Positions 1-8,297 of a stretch of 17,147 nt of DNA are shown piece after piece (position 1 is the stretch's first letter; each line of letters opens with the position of its first letter). The stretch is from Selenomonas sp. (lineage in GTDB: Bacteria; Bacillota_C; Negativicutes; Selenomonadales; Selenomonadaceae). The position numbers and the translations under genes are program-made. The notes beneath the pieces were generated by a model. That model saw only the letters and a program-made list of their open reading frames with translations. It had not been told where the DNA came from and ran no database searches. The stretch is from contig NZ_JAILPX010000136.1 in the NCBI RefSeq assembly GCF_024699275.1, positions 1-17,147 on the forward strand, in the 5' to 3' direction.

Positions 1-20
1 GCCAACTGAGCTATGCCGCC
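1..20 (-). tRNA. tRNA gene, 5' part only (cut by window edge)
   Basis: Read on the minus strand, the first 20 bases give GGCGGCATAGCTCAGTTGGC. This is an acceptor 5' strand followed by a D-arm with the classic TAGCTCAGTTGG. The anticodon lies outside the window, so the amino acid cannot be read. A GGCGG start is seen in some elongator tRNA-Met genes, but that is only a hint. It lies 4 bases after tRNA-Tyr on the same strand, so the two are probably cut from one transcript. Confidence 0.8.
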
Positions 21-24
21 AAAG

Positions 25-110
25 TGGTGGGCAGGGATGGATTCGAACCATCGTAATCCGAAGATGACAGATTTACAGTCTGTTGCCTTTAACCACTCGG
101 CCACCTACCC
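25..110 (-). tRNA. tRNA-Tyr (anticodon GTA)
   Basis: The 86-base minus-strand sequence starts GGGTAGGTGG and ends CTGCCCACCA, so the acceptor arms pair and the 3' CCA is encoded. The anticodon loop CTGTAAA carries GTA. A long variable arm is present, as in class II tRNAs such as Tyr, and the T-arm contains GGTTCGAATCC. It is preceded by a consensus promoter at 143-171 and followed after 4 bases by another tRNA. Confidence 0.97.
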
Positions 111-142
111 ATATAACGCAACAAGCGTTAAGAACAAGATAT

Positions 143-171
143 ATTATATCTGCATTCTCAACACTTGTCAA
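143..171 (-). promoter_or_regulatory. Consensus sigma-70-type promoter for the tRNA genes
   Basis: On the minus strand, TTGACA (171-166) and TATAAT (148-143) are separated by exactly 17 bases. Both hexamers match consensus fully. The predicted start lies near 136, giving a leader of about 26 bases before the tRNA-Tyr 5' end. The -35 box begins only 12 bases after the ftsZ stop codon and no hairpin terminator lies between, so ftsZ transcripts may run through into the tRNAs. Confidence 0.85.
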
Positions 172-183
172 TAACTTTTTTGA

Positions 184-1323
184 TTACTTTTTCTGCATCC
201 AAACAGGAATATCAATGAAGTCAGCTGCCGGAGAAACAGTCTGTACATTCTCCTCGTCTGCAGCAGCATTGTTCTGATTCAGGTTAAAGCTCGGCATTAC
301 GGGCTGAGCAGCTGACGGCCCTCCCTGCGGCTGCACGCCAATAGTATCTGCTGCATCAAAGCCCGTAGCGATAACCGTGACACGAACTGTATCCCCCATT
401 GTATTGTCAATGGATGCACCCCAAATGATATTTGCTTGGCTATCCGCCGCATCATGAATGGCCTCAGAAGCCTCCTGGATTTCATACATGCTGAGATTTT
501 CCTCAGCACCAGTAACATTGAGCAGGATTCCTCTTGCACCATCGATACTGGTTTCCAGCAACGGTGATGCTATAGCAGCCTTAGCAGCTTCAATAGCTGC
601 GCCTTCGCCTGATGCTTCACCGATTCCCATCAGTGCTGAACCAGCGTTACTCATGACACTCTGCACATCAGCAAAATCAAGATTCACCAGTCCTGGAAGA
701 GCAATCAAATCCGAGATGCCCTTTACACCTTGACGCAGGACATCATCAGCAATCTGAAAAGCCTGCGTAATCGGCGTTTTTTTATCAACCACCTGCATCA
801 AACGATCATTGGGGATGGTAATAATGGTATCCACATGCTGTTTGAGATTAGCAATGCCGGATTCTGCATTGCGCTCACGTTTCTTTCCTTCAAAACCAAA
901 GGGCTTAGTTACAACGCCCACAGTCAGCGCACCGATTTCCCGGGCACATTCCGCCACCACCGGCGCCGCACCAGTCCCAGTGCCACCGCCCATACCAGCA
1001 GTAACGAATACCATATCCGCGCCCCGCAGTGCCTCCAGAATATCGTCGCGGCTTTCCTCGGCCGCCTTCTGTCCAATCTCCGGACGAGCTCCCGCACCTA
1101 ATCCCCTGGTAAGCTTTTCGCCAATCTGCATGCGCTTCGGCGCCAAAGATTTCAGCAGCGCCTGAGCATCCGTATTTACTGCAATAAACTCGACTCCCTG
1201 CAGCCCAAAGTTTATCATGCGGTTAACAGCATTGCTACCGCCACCGCCTACACCGATTACCTTGATTTTGGCCAACTGGTCGAGGCCGTTATCTTCCAAT
1301 TCAAACACAGCGTTAACCCCCAT
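184..1323 (-). CDS. ftsZ: Cell division protein FtsZ
   Basis: FtsZ is the tubulin-like GTPase that polymerises into the cytoplasmic Z-ring and recruits the divisome. With the ATG at 1323 the protein has 379 residues. The N-terminal [16 protein letters not shown] block, the tubulin signature GGGTGTGA (about 112-119) and [13 protein letters not shown] are all visible. After the globular core come a Gln/Asn/Pro-rich linker of about 40 residues and a conserved C-terminal peptide, [11 protein letters not shown], which in relatives binds FtsA, SepF or other partners. The start is uncertain. GTG at 1344 has no Shine-Dalgarno sequence but follows a small upstream ORF by 2 bases. ATG at 1323 is the only ATG. 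GTG at 1308 has a GGGGG 8 bases upstream and would give an N terminus about as long as that of Bacillus subtilis FtsZ. It is the last gene of the cluster, and ftsA is not beside it. Confidence 0.97.
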   Translation of the reverse strand: MGVNAVFELEDNGLDQLAKIKVIGVGGGGSNAVNRMINFGLQGVEFIAVNTDAQALLKSLAPKRMQIGEKLTRGLGAGARPEIGQKAAEESRDDILEALRGADMVFVTAGMGGGTGTGAAPVVAECAREIGALTVGVVTKPFGFEGKKRERNAESGIANLKQHVDTIITIPNDRLMQVVDKKTPITQAFQIADDVLRQGVKGISDLIALPGLVNLDFADVQSVMSNAGSALMGIGEASGEGAAIEAAKAAIASPLLETSIDGARGILLNVTGAEENLSMYEIQEASEAIHDAADSQANIIWGASIDNTMGDTVRVTVIATGFDAADTIGVQPQGGPSAAQPVMPSFNLNQNNAAADEENVQTVSPAADFIDIPVWMQKK

Positions 1324-1346
1324 GACGTTCGTATTATATATCACGC

Positions 1347-1385
1347 TCAGACAACAATTTGTCCACCGTGATTATTTATCCACAC
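1347..1385 (-). CDS. Possible 12-codon leader ORF upstream of ftsZ
   Basis: On the minus strand the best Shine-Dalgarno of the gap, AAGGAG (1398-1393), stands 7 bases before a GTG at 1385. It opens a 12-codon frame ([12 protein letters not shown]) ending with TGA at 1349-1347. That stop is 2 bases before the most upstream possible ftsZ start, GTG 1344, and is in a different frame. This geometry would allow translational coupling or a leader-peptide role. It is equally possible that the AAGGAG is chance. No homology is claimed. Confidence 0.25.
   Translation of the reverse strand: MWINNHGGQIVV
1359..1384 (+). promoter_or_regulatory. Two DnaA-box-like 9-mers upstream of ftsZ
   Basis: TTATCCACA, the strict consensus DnaA box, is at 1376-1384. 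TTGTCCACC, differing at two positions, is at 1359-1367 in the same orientation. The 9-mers start 17 bases apart and lie upstream of or over the -35 zone of the TATAAT at 1333-1338. DnaA is known to control division genes in some bacteria. A chance match is possible: another perfect TTATCCACA lies inside mraZ at 12823-12831, and several one-mismatch copies occur in coding sequence. Confidence 0.35.
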
Positions 1386-1593
1386 AAATATACTCCTTAA
1401 TTCTACCATTTATTGCTTGATAATGCTATAACTTTCAAAAAAAAATTACAAAAAAACAAAAGCTGCCCATACCTCTTTATGCATCGAGACAACATCCTCT
1501 AAACATAAAAGATATCAGCAGCCAAAGGCTCTATTCAGCTAATTGAATAGACATAAAATTACGCTTTACAAAGAAATTTTTGTACGCAGCGGC

Positions 1594-2415
1594 TTATTGT
1601 GCCTTTTCATTGACCTTAACCTCGGAGTCCACCAGATTCTCCCTCAAGCGAATAAACGGTGCCGTATAGCTAAAATCCACGAATTCAATCGGATGCCGTG
1701 CATTCGGTAAGTCGAGCAGGAACTCCCGCGTCAGCTTGGCTTTTTCTTCCCAGCGCTCAAAATTCCCTAATCTTATCTGCACTGCCTGGTTGGTATAGGC
1801 CATCACAGCATTGGGATCTGCCACATTGATTTCAGACAGATGGTTGAGCGATTCTGCATCTAATTGGGCTAAAAACGCCAACACCTTAGTCACCCGATCA
1901 TCCTTATTATCATCGCCAATGTACATATCATGCATCCTTACACCGGTGATCAAAGGAATCGGCATTTTGCGCAACGTCTTGTAACTGCCGATAACCTTTC
2001 CCTGTCGATCAAGATCCAGATAACCATACTCACAAGCCACCGTGGCTACCGGCAGCCGCTCCGTGAGCTCAATATCCAAAGTATCCGGTATCCGCCGTCG
2101 TACCACTGCACTCTCTATACGCAAATCCTTCATGAGATTCTGCGTAACTTCATCCGTTTCCAACTGGAACAGGGGTTCCCCCTTGTGCAGCCGTCCACTG
2201 GTGAGAATATCATCCTCGTCAAGATAGGTATTCCCATGGATGACTACTCGCTGCAGGGTAAATAGAGGCGAATATACTACAATGGACATCAAGCCACCGC
2301 AAACAGCCAAAAAAGCCAATCCCTTAAGCAATCTCCGGGGACTGCGGCGCGGCTTTCCCGCAGGCACCCTAGGCTCTTCCTTTGGCGTTGATTCCACTAT
2401 TTCATTTTCATCCAT
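1594..2415 (-). CDS. ftsQ: Cell division protein FtsQ/DivIB
   Basis: FtsQ/DivIB is a bitopic membrane protein that joins FtsL and FtsB/DivIC-type partners in the divisome and helps control septal peptidoglycan synthesis. The 273-residue product has an acidic then Arg/Lys-rich cytoplasmic tail (about 1-30), one membrane helix (about 31-51), a POTRA domain beginning TLQRVVIHGNTYLDEDDI (about 53-121) and an FtsQ-type beta domain ending near 260. The ATG at 2415 has AGAGGCGGAG just upstream. It follows ddl by 36 bases on the same transcript, the Gram-negative-like order ddl-ftsQ, but the next gene is ftsZ instead of ftsA. Family identity is clear from topology, POTRA and position, although sequence conservation in this family is low. 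Confidence 0.92.
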   Translation of the reverse strand: MDENEIVESTPKEEPRVPAGKPRRSPRRLLKGLAFLAVCGGLMSIVVYSPLFTLQRVVIHGNTYLDEDDILTSGRLHKGEPLFQLETDEVTQNLMKDLRIESAVVRRRIPDTLDIELTERLPVATVACEYGYLDLDRQGKVIGSYKTLRKMPIPLITGVRMHDMYIGDDNKDDRVTKVLAFLAQLDAESLNHLSEINVADPNAVMAYTNQAVQIRLGNFERWEEKAKLTREFLLDLPNARHPIEFVDFSYTAPFIRLRENLVDSEVKVNEKAQ

Positions 2416-2451
2416 TACTCCGCCTCTTTTCTCTTCCCGGATACAACCTGC

Positions 2452-3384
2452 TTAGAAACCTGCCATCTCCAAAATGCGCTGACACAAGTCAGGGAATTCA
2501 ACGCCCATAGCTCTGCCCGCATCCGGTACTAAAGACGTTTCCGTCATCCCCGGTACCGAATTCACCTCGATAACATAAGGCGTCTCATCTTCACTGTACA
2601 TCATATCCACACGGGCTACTCCTTTACAACCACAGGCTGTATAGGTCTTAATCGCTAATTCCTGCATCTCACGTGTCTTTTCGTCACTTACCGGAGCCGG
2701 AATGATATGTGCAGAAGCGCCCTTCGTATACTTGCTGTTATAGTCATAACGGCCAGAAGTTGTCGTAATCTCAATGATGGGGAAGGCCTCCTTCTTATCC
2801 TCATCTCCCCATACTGCTACGGTCATTTCCCGGCCTTTGATGAATTCTTCCACAAGGATTTCATCGTTATAGGAGAATGCTTCTTTGATTGCATCCGCCA
2901 ATTCCGTTTCACTTTCCACAATATATACGCCAATACTGGACCCCTGAGAAACTGCTTTTACCACTACCGGGAAGGAAAACTCAGCCTTGATCTCACCAGC
3001 CAAATCCCGCTTCTGCTCAAAACTGTTATAAGTATGACAACGCGGGGTGGAGATTCCCTCACTGATGAATACCCGTTTGGAAGCAGCTTTATCCATCGTG
3101 ATCGCTGCTGCTAATACCCCTGAACCGGTATAGGGAATCCCCAGCATATCCAAGGTCCCCTGCAAAAGACCATCCTCGCCAAATTTACCATGCAGGGCAT
3201 TAAAAACCATTTTTGCTCCTGCTTTCTGAATATCCATAGCAAAGGTCTTGGGGTTTAACTCCATGCCCTCAGCATTGTACCCTTTCTCCTGAAGCGCTGA
3301 AAGAACAGCGGCTCCTGTACGGCGAGAAATTTCGGCTTCAGTGGATGTTCCACCCATAACCACAACAATCTTATCCTGCTTCAT
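2452..3384 (-). CDS. ddl: D-alanine--D-alanine ligase
   Basis: Ddl joins two D-Ala molecules using ATP in the cytoplasm. MurF then adds the dipeptide to UDP-MurNAc-tripeptide. The 310-residue length is typical of the short DdlB type. The N-terminal glycine-rich VVMGGTSTEAEIS, the ATP-grasp region around FPVVVKAVSQGSSIGV, and the C-terminal metal and substrate block EVNSVPGMTETSLVP are present. The ATG at 3384 lies 29 bases after the murC stop, with AGGA-type sequences upstream. murB, often found between murC and ddl, is absent. I did not see a Phe in the binding pocket marking a D-Ala-D-Lac enzyme, but this was not checked by alignment. Confidence 0.96.
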   Translation of the reverse strand: MKQDKIVVVMGGTSTEAEISRRTGAAVLSALQEKGYNAEGMELNPKTFAMDIQKAGAKMVFNALHGKFGEDGLLQGTLDMLGIPYTGSGVLAAAITMDKAASKRVFISEGISTPRCHTYNSFEQKRDLAGEIKAEFSFPVVVKAVSQGSSIGVYIVESETELADAIKEAFSYNDEILVEEFIKGREMTVAVWGDEDKKEAFPIIEITTTSGRYDYNSKYTKGASAHIIPAPVSDEKTREMQELAIKTYTACGCKGVARVDMMYSEDETPYVIEVNSVPGMTETSLVPDAGRAMGVEFPDLCQRILEMAGF

Positions 3385-3413
3385 TGTATTTTAATCCTGC
3401 TTTCCTATCTTAA

Positions 3414-4805
3414 TCACTTATTCAAGAGTTCTACTAATTCTTCGCCAGTCCTATAAATATCCCCAGCCCCCATGGTAATAATCAAATCCCCATCCTGGGC
3501 TTCATCAGCCAGATACTGCGCTAATTTTTCGCGTTTGGGAATATAGACGACATCCTGTCCAGACTGCTTACGCACTTCGTTCAAGATTGTCTCCCCGTCA
3601 ATGCCATCAATAGGTGCTTCACCAGCACTGTAAATATCCGTCAACAGCAAAAAGTCGGCAGCCATAAATGCCTTGCCAAATTCTTCGTGTAACAACTGCG
3701 TCCGGGAATAACGATGCGGCTGAAATACACAGATAAGGCGCTGAGGATTCAACTCCTTGGCCGCTTTCAGCGTAGCTGCAATTTCCGTAGGATGATGGGC
3801 GTAATCATCCACTACCCAAACGCCCTGGGCTCGCCCTTTTGTCTGAAAACGACGTTTCGCACCGTGGAATTCTGCCAATCCAGCAACCATTTTCTCAAAG
3901 TCCACACCCATGGTAAGGCCTGTCACGATGCAGGCAAGGGCATTCAATACATTGTGCCGCCCCGGAATATTCAAGGACACATGCCCCAGCATCTCCTCAC
4001 CATGCATCACATCAAAAGCAATCCCCTTGCCATTGGTCTTGATATTTTTCGCCATGTAATCTGCTTCATGGTCGATGGCATAGGTATAATAATTCCGATC
4101 TACGGACTTGGCGATATTGCGCAGATTTTCATTGTCAAAGCACAGGACTGCATACCCGGTTTCCTTGTCCACATTCTGAATAAACTGCCTAAAGGCCTTG
4201 ATGATGTTCTCCATGGTCCCATAATGATCCATGTGATCATCTTCCACGTTCGTGACCACCGCAATATGGGGATGCAGTTTCAAAAACGAGCCGTCACTTT
4301 CATCAGCTTCCGAAGCCAGATATTCACCTTCGCCCAATATGGCATTAGTCCCCAAATCCGGCATCTCGCCACCTACAACCACGGTGGGGGATACCCCCGC
4401 CTTAGTCAGTGTCACCCCCAGCATGGATGTGGTTGTGGTCTTGCCATGAGCCCCTGCCACAGCAATCCCCTTATACTCATTGACCAACGCTGCATTGATA
4501 TCCGAGCGATGAAGCTTGCGGATACCTAAATCGCGAGCCGCCAAGACCTCTGGATTGTCAAAGGGAATTGCGGTGGACACCACAATGGCATCTGCTCCTT
4601 TGACGTTTTCGCCCTTTTGCCCATCCAACGTGATTTTTGCCCCCAGTTTCTTAAGGTTTCGAATCACATCCGAATCAGCCCGATCAGACCCCGTAACTTC
4701 ATACCCCAGTTCCACCATCACCTTAGCCAGCGGACTCATTCCTGCGCCGCCGATGCCAACAAAATGGATTTTTTCAATATCTTTTAGCTCTTTCAGCCGT
4801 CTCAT
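3414..4805 (-). CDS. murC: UDP-N-acetylmuramate--L-alanine ligase MurC
   Basis: MurC attaches the first stem-peptide residue, L-Ala, to UDP-MurNAc with ATP hydrolysis. The 463-residue protein begins with a Rossmann-type GIGGAGMSPLA (17-27), then the Mur ligase P-loop AGAHGKTTTTSM (about 117-128), and the central SEADESDGSFL and HDH-like DDHMDHYG segments. The C-terminal domain carries VVDDYAHHPTEI and FQPHRYSRT, typical of MurC. Its ATG overlaps the murG stop by 4 bases (ATGA, 4805-4802), so the two are probably translationally coupled. The catalytic P-loop looks intact. Confidence 0.98.
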   Translation of the reverse strand: MRRLKELKDIEKIHFVGIGGAGMSPLAKVMVELGYEVTGSDRADSDVIRNLKKLGAKITLDGQKGENVKGADAIVVSTAIPFDNPEVLAARDLGIRKLHRSDINAALVNEYKGIAVAGAHGKTTTTSMLGVTLTKAGVSPTVVVGGEMPDLGTNAILGEGEYLASEADESDGSFLKLHPHIAVVTNVEDDHMDHYGTMENIIKAFRQFIQNVDKETGYAVLCFDNENLRNIAKSVDRNYYTYAIDHEADYMAKNIKTNGKGIAFDVMHGEEMLGHVSLNIPGRHNVLNALACIVTGLTMGVDFEKMVAGLAEFHGAKRRFQTKGRAQGVWVVDDYAHHPTEIAATLKAAKELNPQRLICVFQPHRYSRTQLLHEEFGKAFMAADFLLLTDIYSAGEAPIDGIDGETILNEVRKQSGQDVVYIPKREKLAQYLADEAQDGDLIITMGAGDIYRTGEELVELLNK

Positions 4806-5923
4806 TTCGTCAATCTCCCCTGTATCATATCGATAACCATTTGCGCAATATCTGCTGCCGCCTGCGGTTTCCCTAAATCCCGGCTGGCCTTTGCCATGGA
4901 AGCAAGTTCAGCCTCGTCTGTTAAAAGTTCCTGCAGCATCCGCTGTAGATTTGCACTCTTCAAATCCCGGTTCAGGATAACCTTTGCTGCCCCGGCCCTT
5001 TCCAATGCCCGGGCATTATGCTCCTGATGGTTTTCTGCCGCATAGGGATAGGGCACAAGAATGGCGGGAATCCCTCGCGCTGTAAGTTCTGCTAAACCTG
5101 TAGCACCAGCCCGATACACCACCAAATCAGCCATAGCCATGGCTTCCGGCATATTATAAAGATACGGTTCTACTCTTATGTGGGGCGTTTCAGCAAGATT
5201 TACGCCTCTTTCTGCCAGATGACCGATAATATCTTCATAATCCAGTTTGCCGGTTACATGCAGATATTGCACTTCCGACTGTTTAGCCGCCGCTACGAGC
5301 ACATCAACCATGGCATTATTTATGGTACGGGCTCCCCGGCTGCCGCCTGAAATCAACACCGTTTTTTTCGTCGGATCAAAGCCAAAGACTCGGGCCCCAT
5401 CCTCGCGCATGGCAGTCAGTACTTCCTTGCGAATGGGATTTCCCGTACAGACCACTTTCCCTGTCGGAAAATGCTGTGCCGCCTCCGGCGTACCTGCCGC
5501 TATTCTGGTCACAAACTTGGAAAGGATTTTATTGGTGATGCCAGGAACGACATTCTGCTCCTGTATCAATGTGGGAATCCCCAACATACTGGCCGCCATC
5601 AGTACAGGGCCACAGACATATCCCCCCGTACCAATAACCGCATCCGGCTTAAACTTTCGTACCACGTTCATAGCTTTAGCCACGCCTACGGCTGCTAATC
5701 CCGCCCGCACAAAATTTGCCAGAGACAAACTGCGCTTGAATCCCTGGATATCTACCGTGGTAAAAGGAATATTTTCCTTGGGAATAATATCCGCCTCCAA
5801 CCCCTTGTTGGTTCCCACATAAAGAAAATGCGTATCCGGGTATTTTTCCTCAATGGTGCGCATAATGGTCAGCGCCGGGTATATATGCCCGCCTGTTCCA
5901 CCACCGGAAACAATGATGTTCAT
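4802..5923 (-). CDS. murG: UDP-GlcNAc:lipid I N-acetylglucosaminyltransferase MurG
   Basis: MurG adds GlcNAc to lipid I at the inner face of the membrane, forming lipid II. The 373-residue GT-B protein shows the N-terminal GGGTGGHIYPAL (7-18), the central ISGGSRGARTIN and the C-terminal donor-binding YRAGATGLAEL and PYPYAAENHQEHNA. The ATG at 5923 has AGAGGGA 8 bases upstream. It follows murD by 12 bases. ftsW, the lipid II polymerase gene that often sits between murD and murG, is missing. The stop overlaps the murC start. Confidence 0.98.
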   Translation of the reverse strand: MNIIVSGGGTGGHIYPALTIMRTIEEKYPDTHFLYVGTNKGLEADIIPKENIPFTTVDIQGFKRSLSLANFVRAGLAAVGVAKAMNVVRKFKPDAVIGTGGYVCGPVLMAASMLGIPTLIQEQNVVPGITNKILSKFVTRIAAGTPEAAQHFPTGKVVCTGNPIRKEVLTAMREDGARVFGFDPTKKTVLISGGSRGARTINNAMVDVLVAAAKQSEVQYLHVTGKLDYEDIIGHLAERGVNLAETPHIRVEPYLYNMPEAMAMADLVVYRAGATGLAELTARGIPAILVPYPYAAENHQEHNARALERAGAAKVILNRDLKSANLQRMLQELLTDEAELASMAKASRDLGKPQAAADIAQMVIDMIQGRLTK

Positions 5924-5935
5924 GGTTCATCCCTC

Positions 5936-7297
5936 TTACAATCTATTCACTAAATCCTTAAAGTTACGTCCCCGCTCTGCCATGCCATTATACATGTCAA
6001 AGCTGGCGCAGGCAGGAGAAAGCAACACCACCTGCGGTGCCTTAGCCAGACTATGAGCCAGTTCCACTGCCTTATCCATAGAAAAACCTGCCCGATGAAT
6101 ATGCTCCCGCGGATAGCCCTGTTTCAGTGCCTCTTGCTCAAAACGATCAGCAGCTGCACCAATCAGCACCAAATCCGTAACCTTTTCTTGGACACGGGCC
6201 AAAAAATCCGTAAGATCTGTCAGCTTATCATCACCGCCAGCCAAAAGGACAATTCCCCTGTCAAAGGTTTCTAACGCCTTGATAGCCGAATCCGTATTGG
6301 TGGCTTTTGAATCATTATAATATTCCACACCGTCCAATGTACGAACATATTCGATGCGATGTTCCACCCCGCGGAAGGATTTGAGCACCGGCACCATCTC
6401 TTCTGCCCGGCACCCAGCCAGGAAAGCCGACATGGCTGCGGCTAAGGCATTTTCTACATTGTGGGCCCCCTTGATGCCCAACTCCTTGATGGTACAAAGC
6501 GGATACTCTTCTCCATTCCAGGCAATAATCAATTGATCATCTTCCAGATAAGCCCCTTCATGAAGATGTACCTGACGGCTAAAGAATACCACATGCGCAC
6601 TGGCACGGTTTGCCATATCCCGAACGCGTTCATCATCATAATTAAGGACCAGAAAATCCTTGCCCTTCTGCTGGGCAAACATCTTCTCCTTCATACGCTG
6701 GTACTCCTCCAAGGAACCATGACGTACGATGTGATCGGGTGTTACATTGAGGACAGCAGCCACATGGGGATGGAAGTCCTCAGTCACTTCCATCTGATAA
6801 CTGGAAATCTCAGCGGCAATGCAGCCATCTGCAGGAATCTCCAAAGCCACTTCCGACAGCGGAACACCGATATTGCCCCCCACCCCCACTTTGTCAAAAT
6901 GGCTTTCCAAAAGCAATCCCAATAAAGTTACGGTAGTGGTCTTACCATTGGTTCCCGTGACTGCACAGAGGGGAGCCTTCTTCAGCCGGTAAGCCAATTC
7001 CACTTCACTGGCCACCCGAATCTTCCGCTTATATGCCGACTGAATCAAAGGAATACGGGCAGGTACGGCAGGTGAAACGATGACGAGACTCACACCATCC
7101 AAAAGCTCCTCCGACTGAGGACCAAATGCCAAATTGATGCCCATATCCCGCAATTCGGTAAAGTCATCATCCAAATCCGTCTCATTTTTCGCATCGCTCA
7201 ATGTCACCTGTGCGCCTAACCGGCGGGCAATTTTTGCAGCCGCAAAGCCGCTGATACCAGCGCCGACAATCAGTACCTTTTTACCCGTTAAATCCAT
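5936..7297 (-). CDS. murD: UDP-N-acetylmuramoyl-L-alanine--D-glutamate ligase MurD
   Basis: MurD adds D-Glu to UDP-MurNAc-L-Ala. Starting from the ATG at 7297 the protein has 453 residues, normal for the family. The frame is open for 35 more codons upstream (to 7402), but those would overlap mraY and encode no family sequence. The chosen ATG has GGGGGA 8 bases upstream and begins MDLTGKKVLIVGAGISG. The P-loop AVTGTNGKTTTV lies at about 112-123. NVTPDHIVRH, GVEHRIEYV and YNDSKATN are typical MurD blocks, and the end is SPACASFDMYNGMAERG. It lies 22 bases after mraY. Confidence 0.98.
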   Translation of the reverse strand: MDLTGKKVLIVGAGISGFAAAKIARRLGAQVTLSDAKNETDLDDDFTELRDMGINLAFGPQSEELLDGVSLVIVSPAVPARIPLIQSAYKRKIRVASEVELAYRLKKAPLCAVTGTNGKTTTVTLLGLLLESHFDKVGVGGNIGVPLSEVALEIPADGCIAAEISSYQMEVTEDFHPHVAAVLNVTPDHIVRHGSLEEYQRMKEKMFAQQKGKDFLVLNYDDERVRDMANRASAHVVFFSRQVHLHEGAYLEDDQLIIAWNGEEYPLCTIKELGIKGAHNVENALAAAMSAFLAGCRAEEMVPVLKSFRGVEHRIEYVRTLDGVEYYNDSKATNTDSAIKALETFDRGIVLLAGGDDKLTDLTDFLARVQEKVTDLVLIGAAADRFEQEALKQGYPREHIHRAGFSMDKAVELAHSLAKAPQVVLLSPACASFDMYNGMAERGRNFKDLVNRL

Positions 7298-7319
7298 AGT
7301 GAATCCCCCTGTTTCCTCG

Positions 7320-8270
7320 TTATAATAATTCCAATGCTGCAATGCTGGCAACAAGGCCCACTGTCCAGAATACAAACACGACTTTCCACTCGGACCAGCC
7401 ACCTAATTCAAAATGATGATGAATAGGGCTCATCCGGAATACGCGCTTGCCTGTAGACTTAAACGAAGCCACCTGGATGATAACCGACAATGCCTCGCAG
7501 ACAAACACAAAACCGATCAGCGCCAACAGGATTTCTGTATGGGTGAGAATCCCTAATGCCGCCATGGCCCCACCTAAAGCCAGAGAGCCTGTATCGCCCA
7601 TGAACACCCTGGCCGGATGAGCATTAAACCGCAGAAACCCCACACAGGCAGCAGCCACGGCAGTGGCAAAAACAGCCAGATCGCTATACCCCAGCAGCGT
7701 ACAGACCACCGCATAAGAACTGGCTGCAATAGCCACTGTACCAGAAGCCAGCCCATCCAATCCATCGGTAAGATTAACCGCATTACTGGTACCTACCATA
7801 ACAAATAACAGCAACGCATAATAACCTGCACCAATGTTTATATGGGAATCCGCCACCGGCAGCCAAACCGTGGTATCAATCCCCAACATTCTCGTGCCGA
7901 TAACCATGGTGACCACCGCAATGATGATTTGCCCCAACATCTTCTGCTTCGCCTTAAGCCCCAGATTCCGTTTTTTTACCACCTTGATATAATCATCCAG
8001 GAAGCCCAATACGAAATGTCCCAGCATGATAAAAAGGGCCAATAGGATTTCCGTGGATAGAGGAGCTGCCACCAGCGTGGCAATAGTAACCCCCAAAATA
8101 ATCATGATACCGCCCATAGTCGGCGTACCGCTTTTAGCCTGATGACTTGCCGGCCCTTCTTCACGAATACTCTGCCCAAACTTCAGCTTATGCAATTCCG
8201 GAATAAAAAACGGTCCGGTCAACAATACGAAACCTGCGGCTATGGCAGCCGCTAATATAAAGCTATCCAA
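7320..8270 (-). CDS. mraY: Phospho-MurNAc-pentapeptide transferase MraY
   Basis: MraY moves phospho-MurNAc-pentapeptide onto undecaprenyl phosphate, making lipid I. It is a polytopic membrane enzyme, and the 316 residues contain about ten hydrophobic segments. Catalytic-family blocks are present: LDDYIK (91-96), NLTDGLDG (166-173), FMGDTGS (223-229) and PIHHHFELGGWSE (282-294). The start codon is TTG at 8270, since no ATG fits the conserved N terminus; GAGG stands 7 bases before it. It lies 27 bases after murF. The TTG start could hold synthesis down relative to neighbours, which is inference. Confidence 0.97.
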   Translation of the reverse strand: MDSFILAAAIAAGFVLLTGPFFIPELHKLKFGQSIREEGPASHQAKSGTPTMGGIMIILGVTIATLVAAPLSTEILLALFIMLGHFVLGFLDDYIKVVKKRNLGLKAKQKMLGQIIIAVVTMVIGTRMLGIDTTVWLPVADSHINIGAGYYALLLFVMVGTSNAVNLTDGLDGLASGTVAIAASSYAVVCTLLGYSDLAVFATAVAAACVGFLRFNAHPARVFMGDTGSLALGGAMAALGILTHTEILLALIGFVFVCEALSVIIQVASFKSTGKRVFRMSPIHHHFELGGWSEWKVVFVFWTVGLVASIAALELL

Positions 8271-8297
8271 TGTAATGCCTCACGATCTAACATCTCT

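Larger units (their letters stand above)
1324..1593. other. ftsQ-ftsZ intergenic gap (no ftsA)
   Basis: These 270 bases hold no convincing protein gene where many dcw clusters have ftsA. On the minus strand I see, in reading order: an AT-rich inverted repeat TACAAA/TTTGTA around 1566-1583; a perfect 8-bp repeat TCTATTCA/TGAATAGA (1530-1551, 6-base loop); a long T-rich tract (the plus-strand A-runs at 1436-1461) that could help end ftsQ transcripts but has no strong GC stem in front; a possible -10 TAGAAT (1405-1400); a small ORF with a good Shine-Dalgarno; two DnaA-box-like sites; and a TATAAT (1338-1333) very close to the ftsZ start. A separate ftsZ promoter here is likely, but I cannot fix its position because neither -10 has a good -35. 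Confidence 0.6.

Noticed and set aside
3714..4529. Long plus-strand open frame of 271 codons opposite murC
   Set aside because: It lies wholly antisense to an intact murC with all Mur ligase motifs, has no ribosome-binding site that stands out, and its translation shows no recognisable domain.
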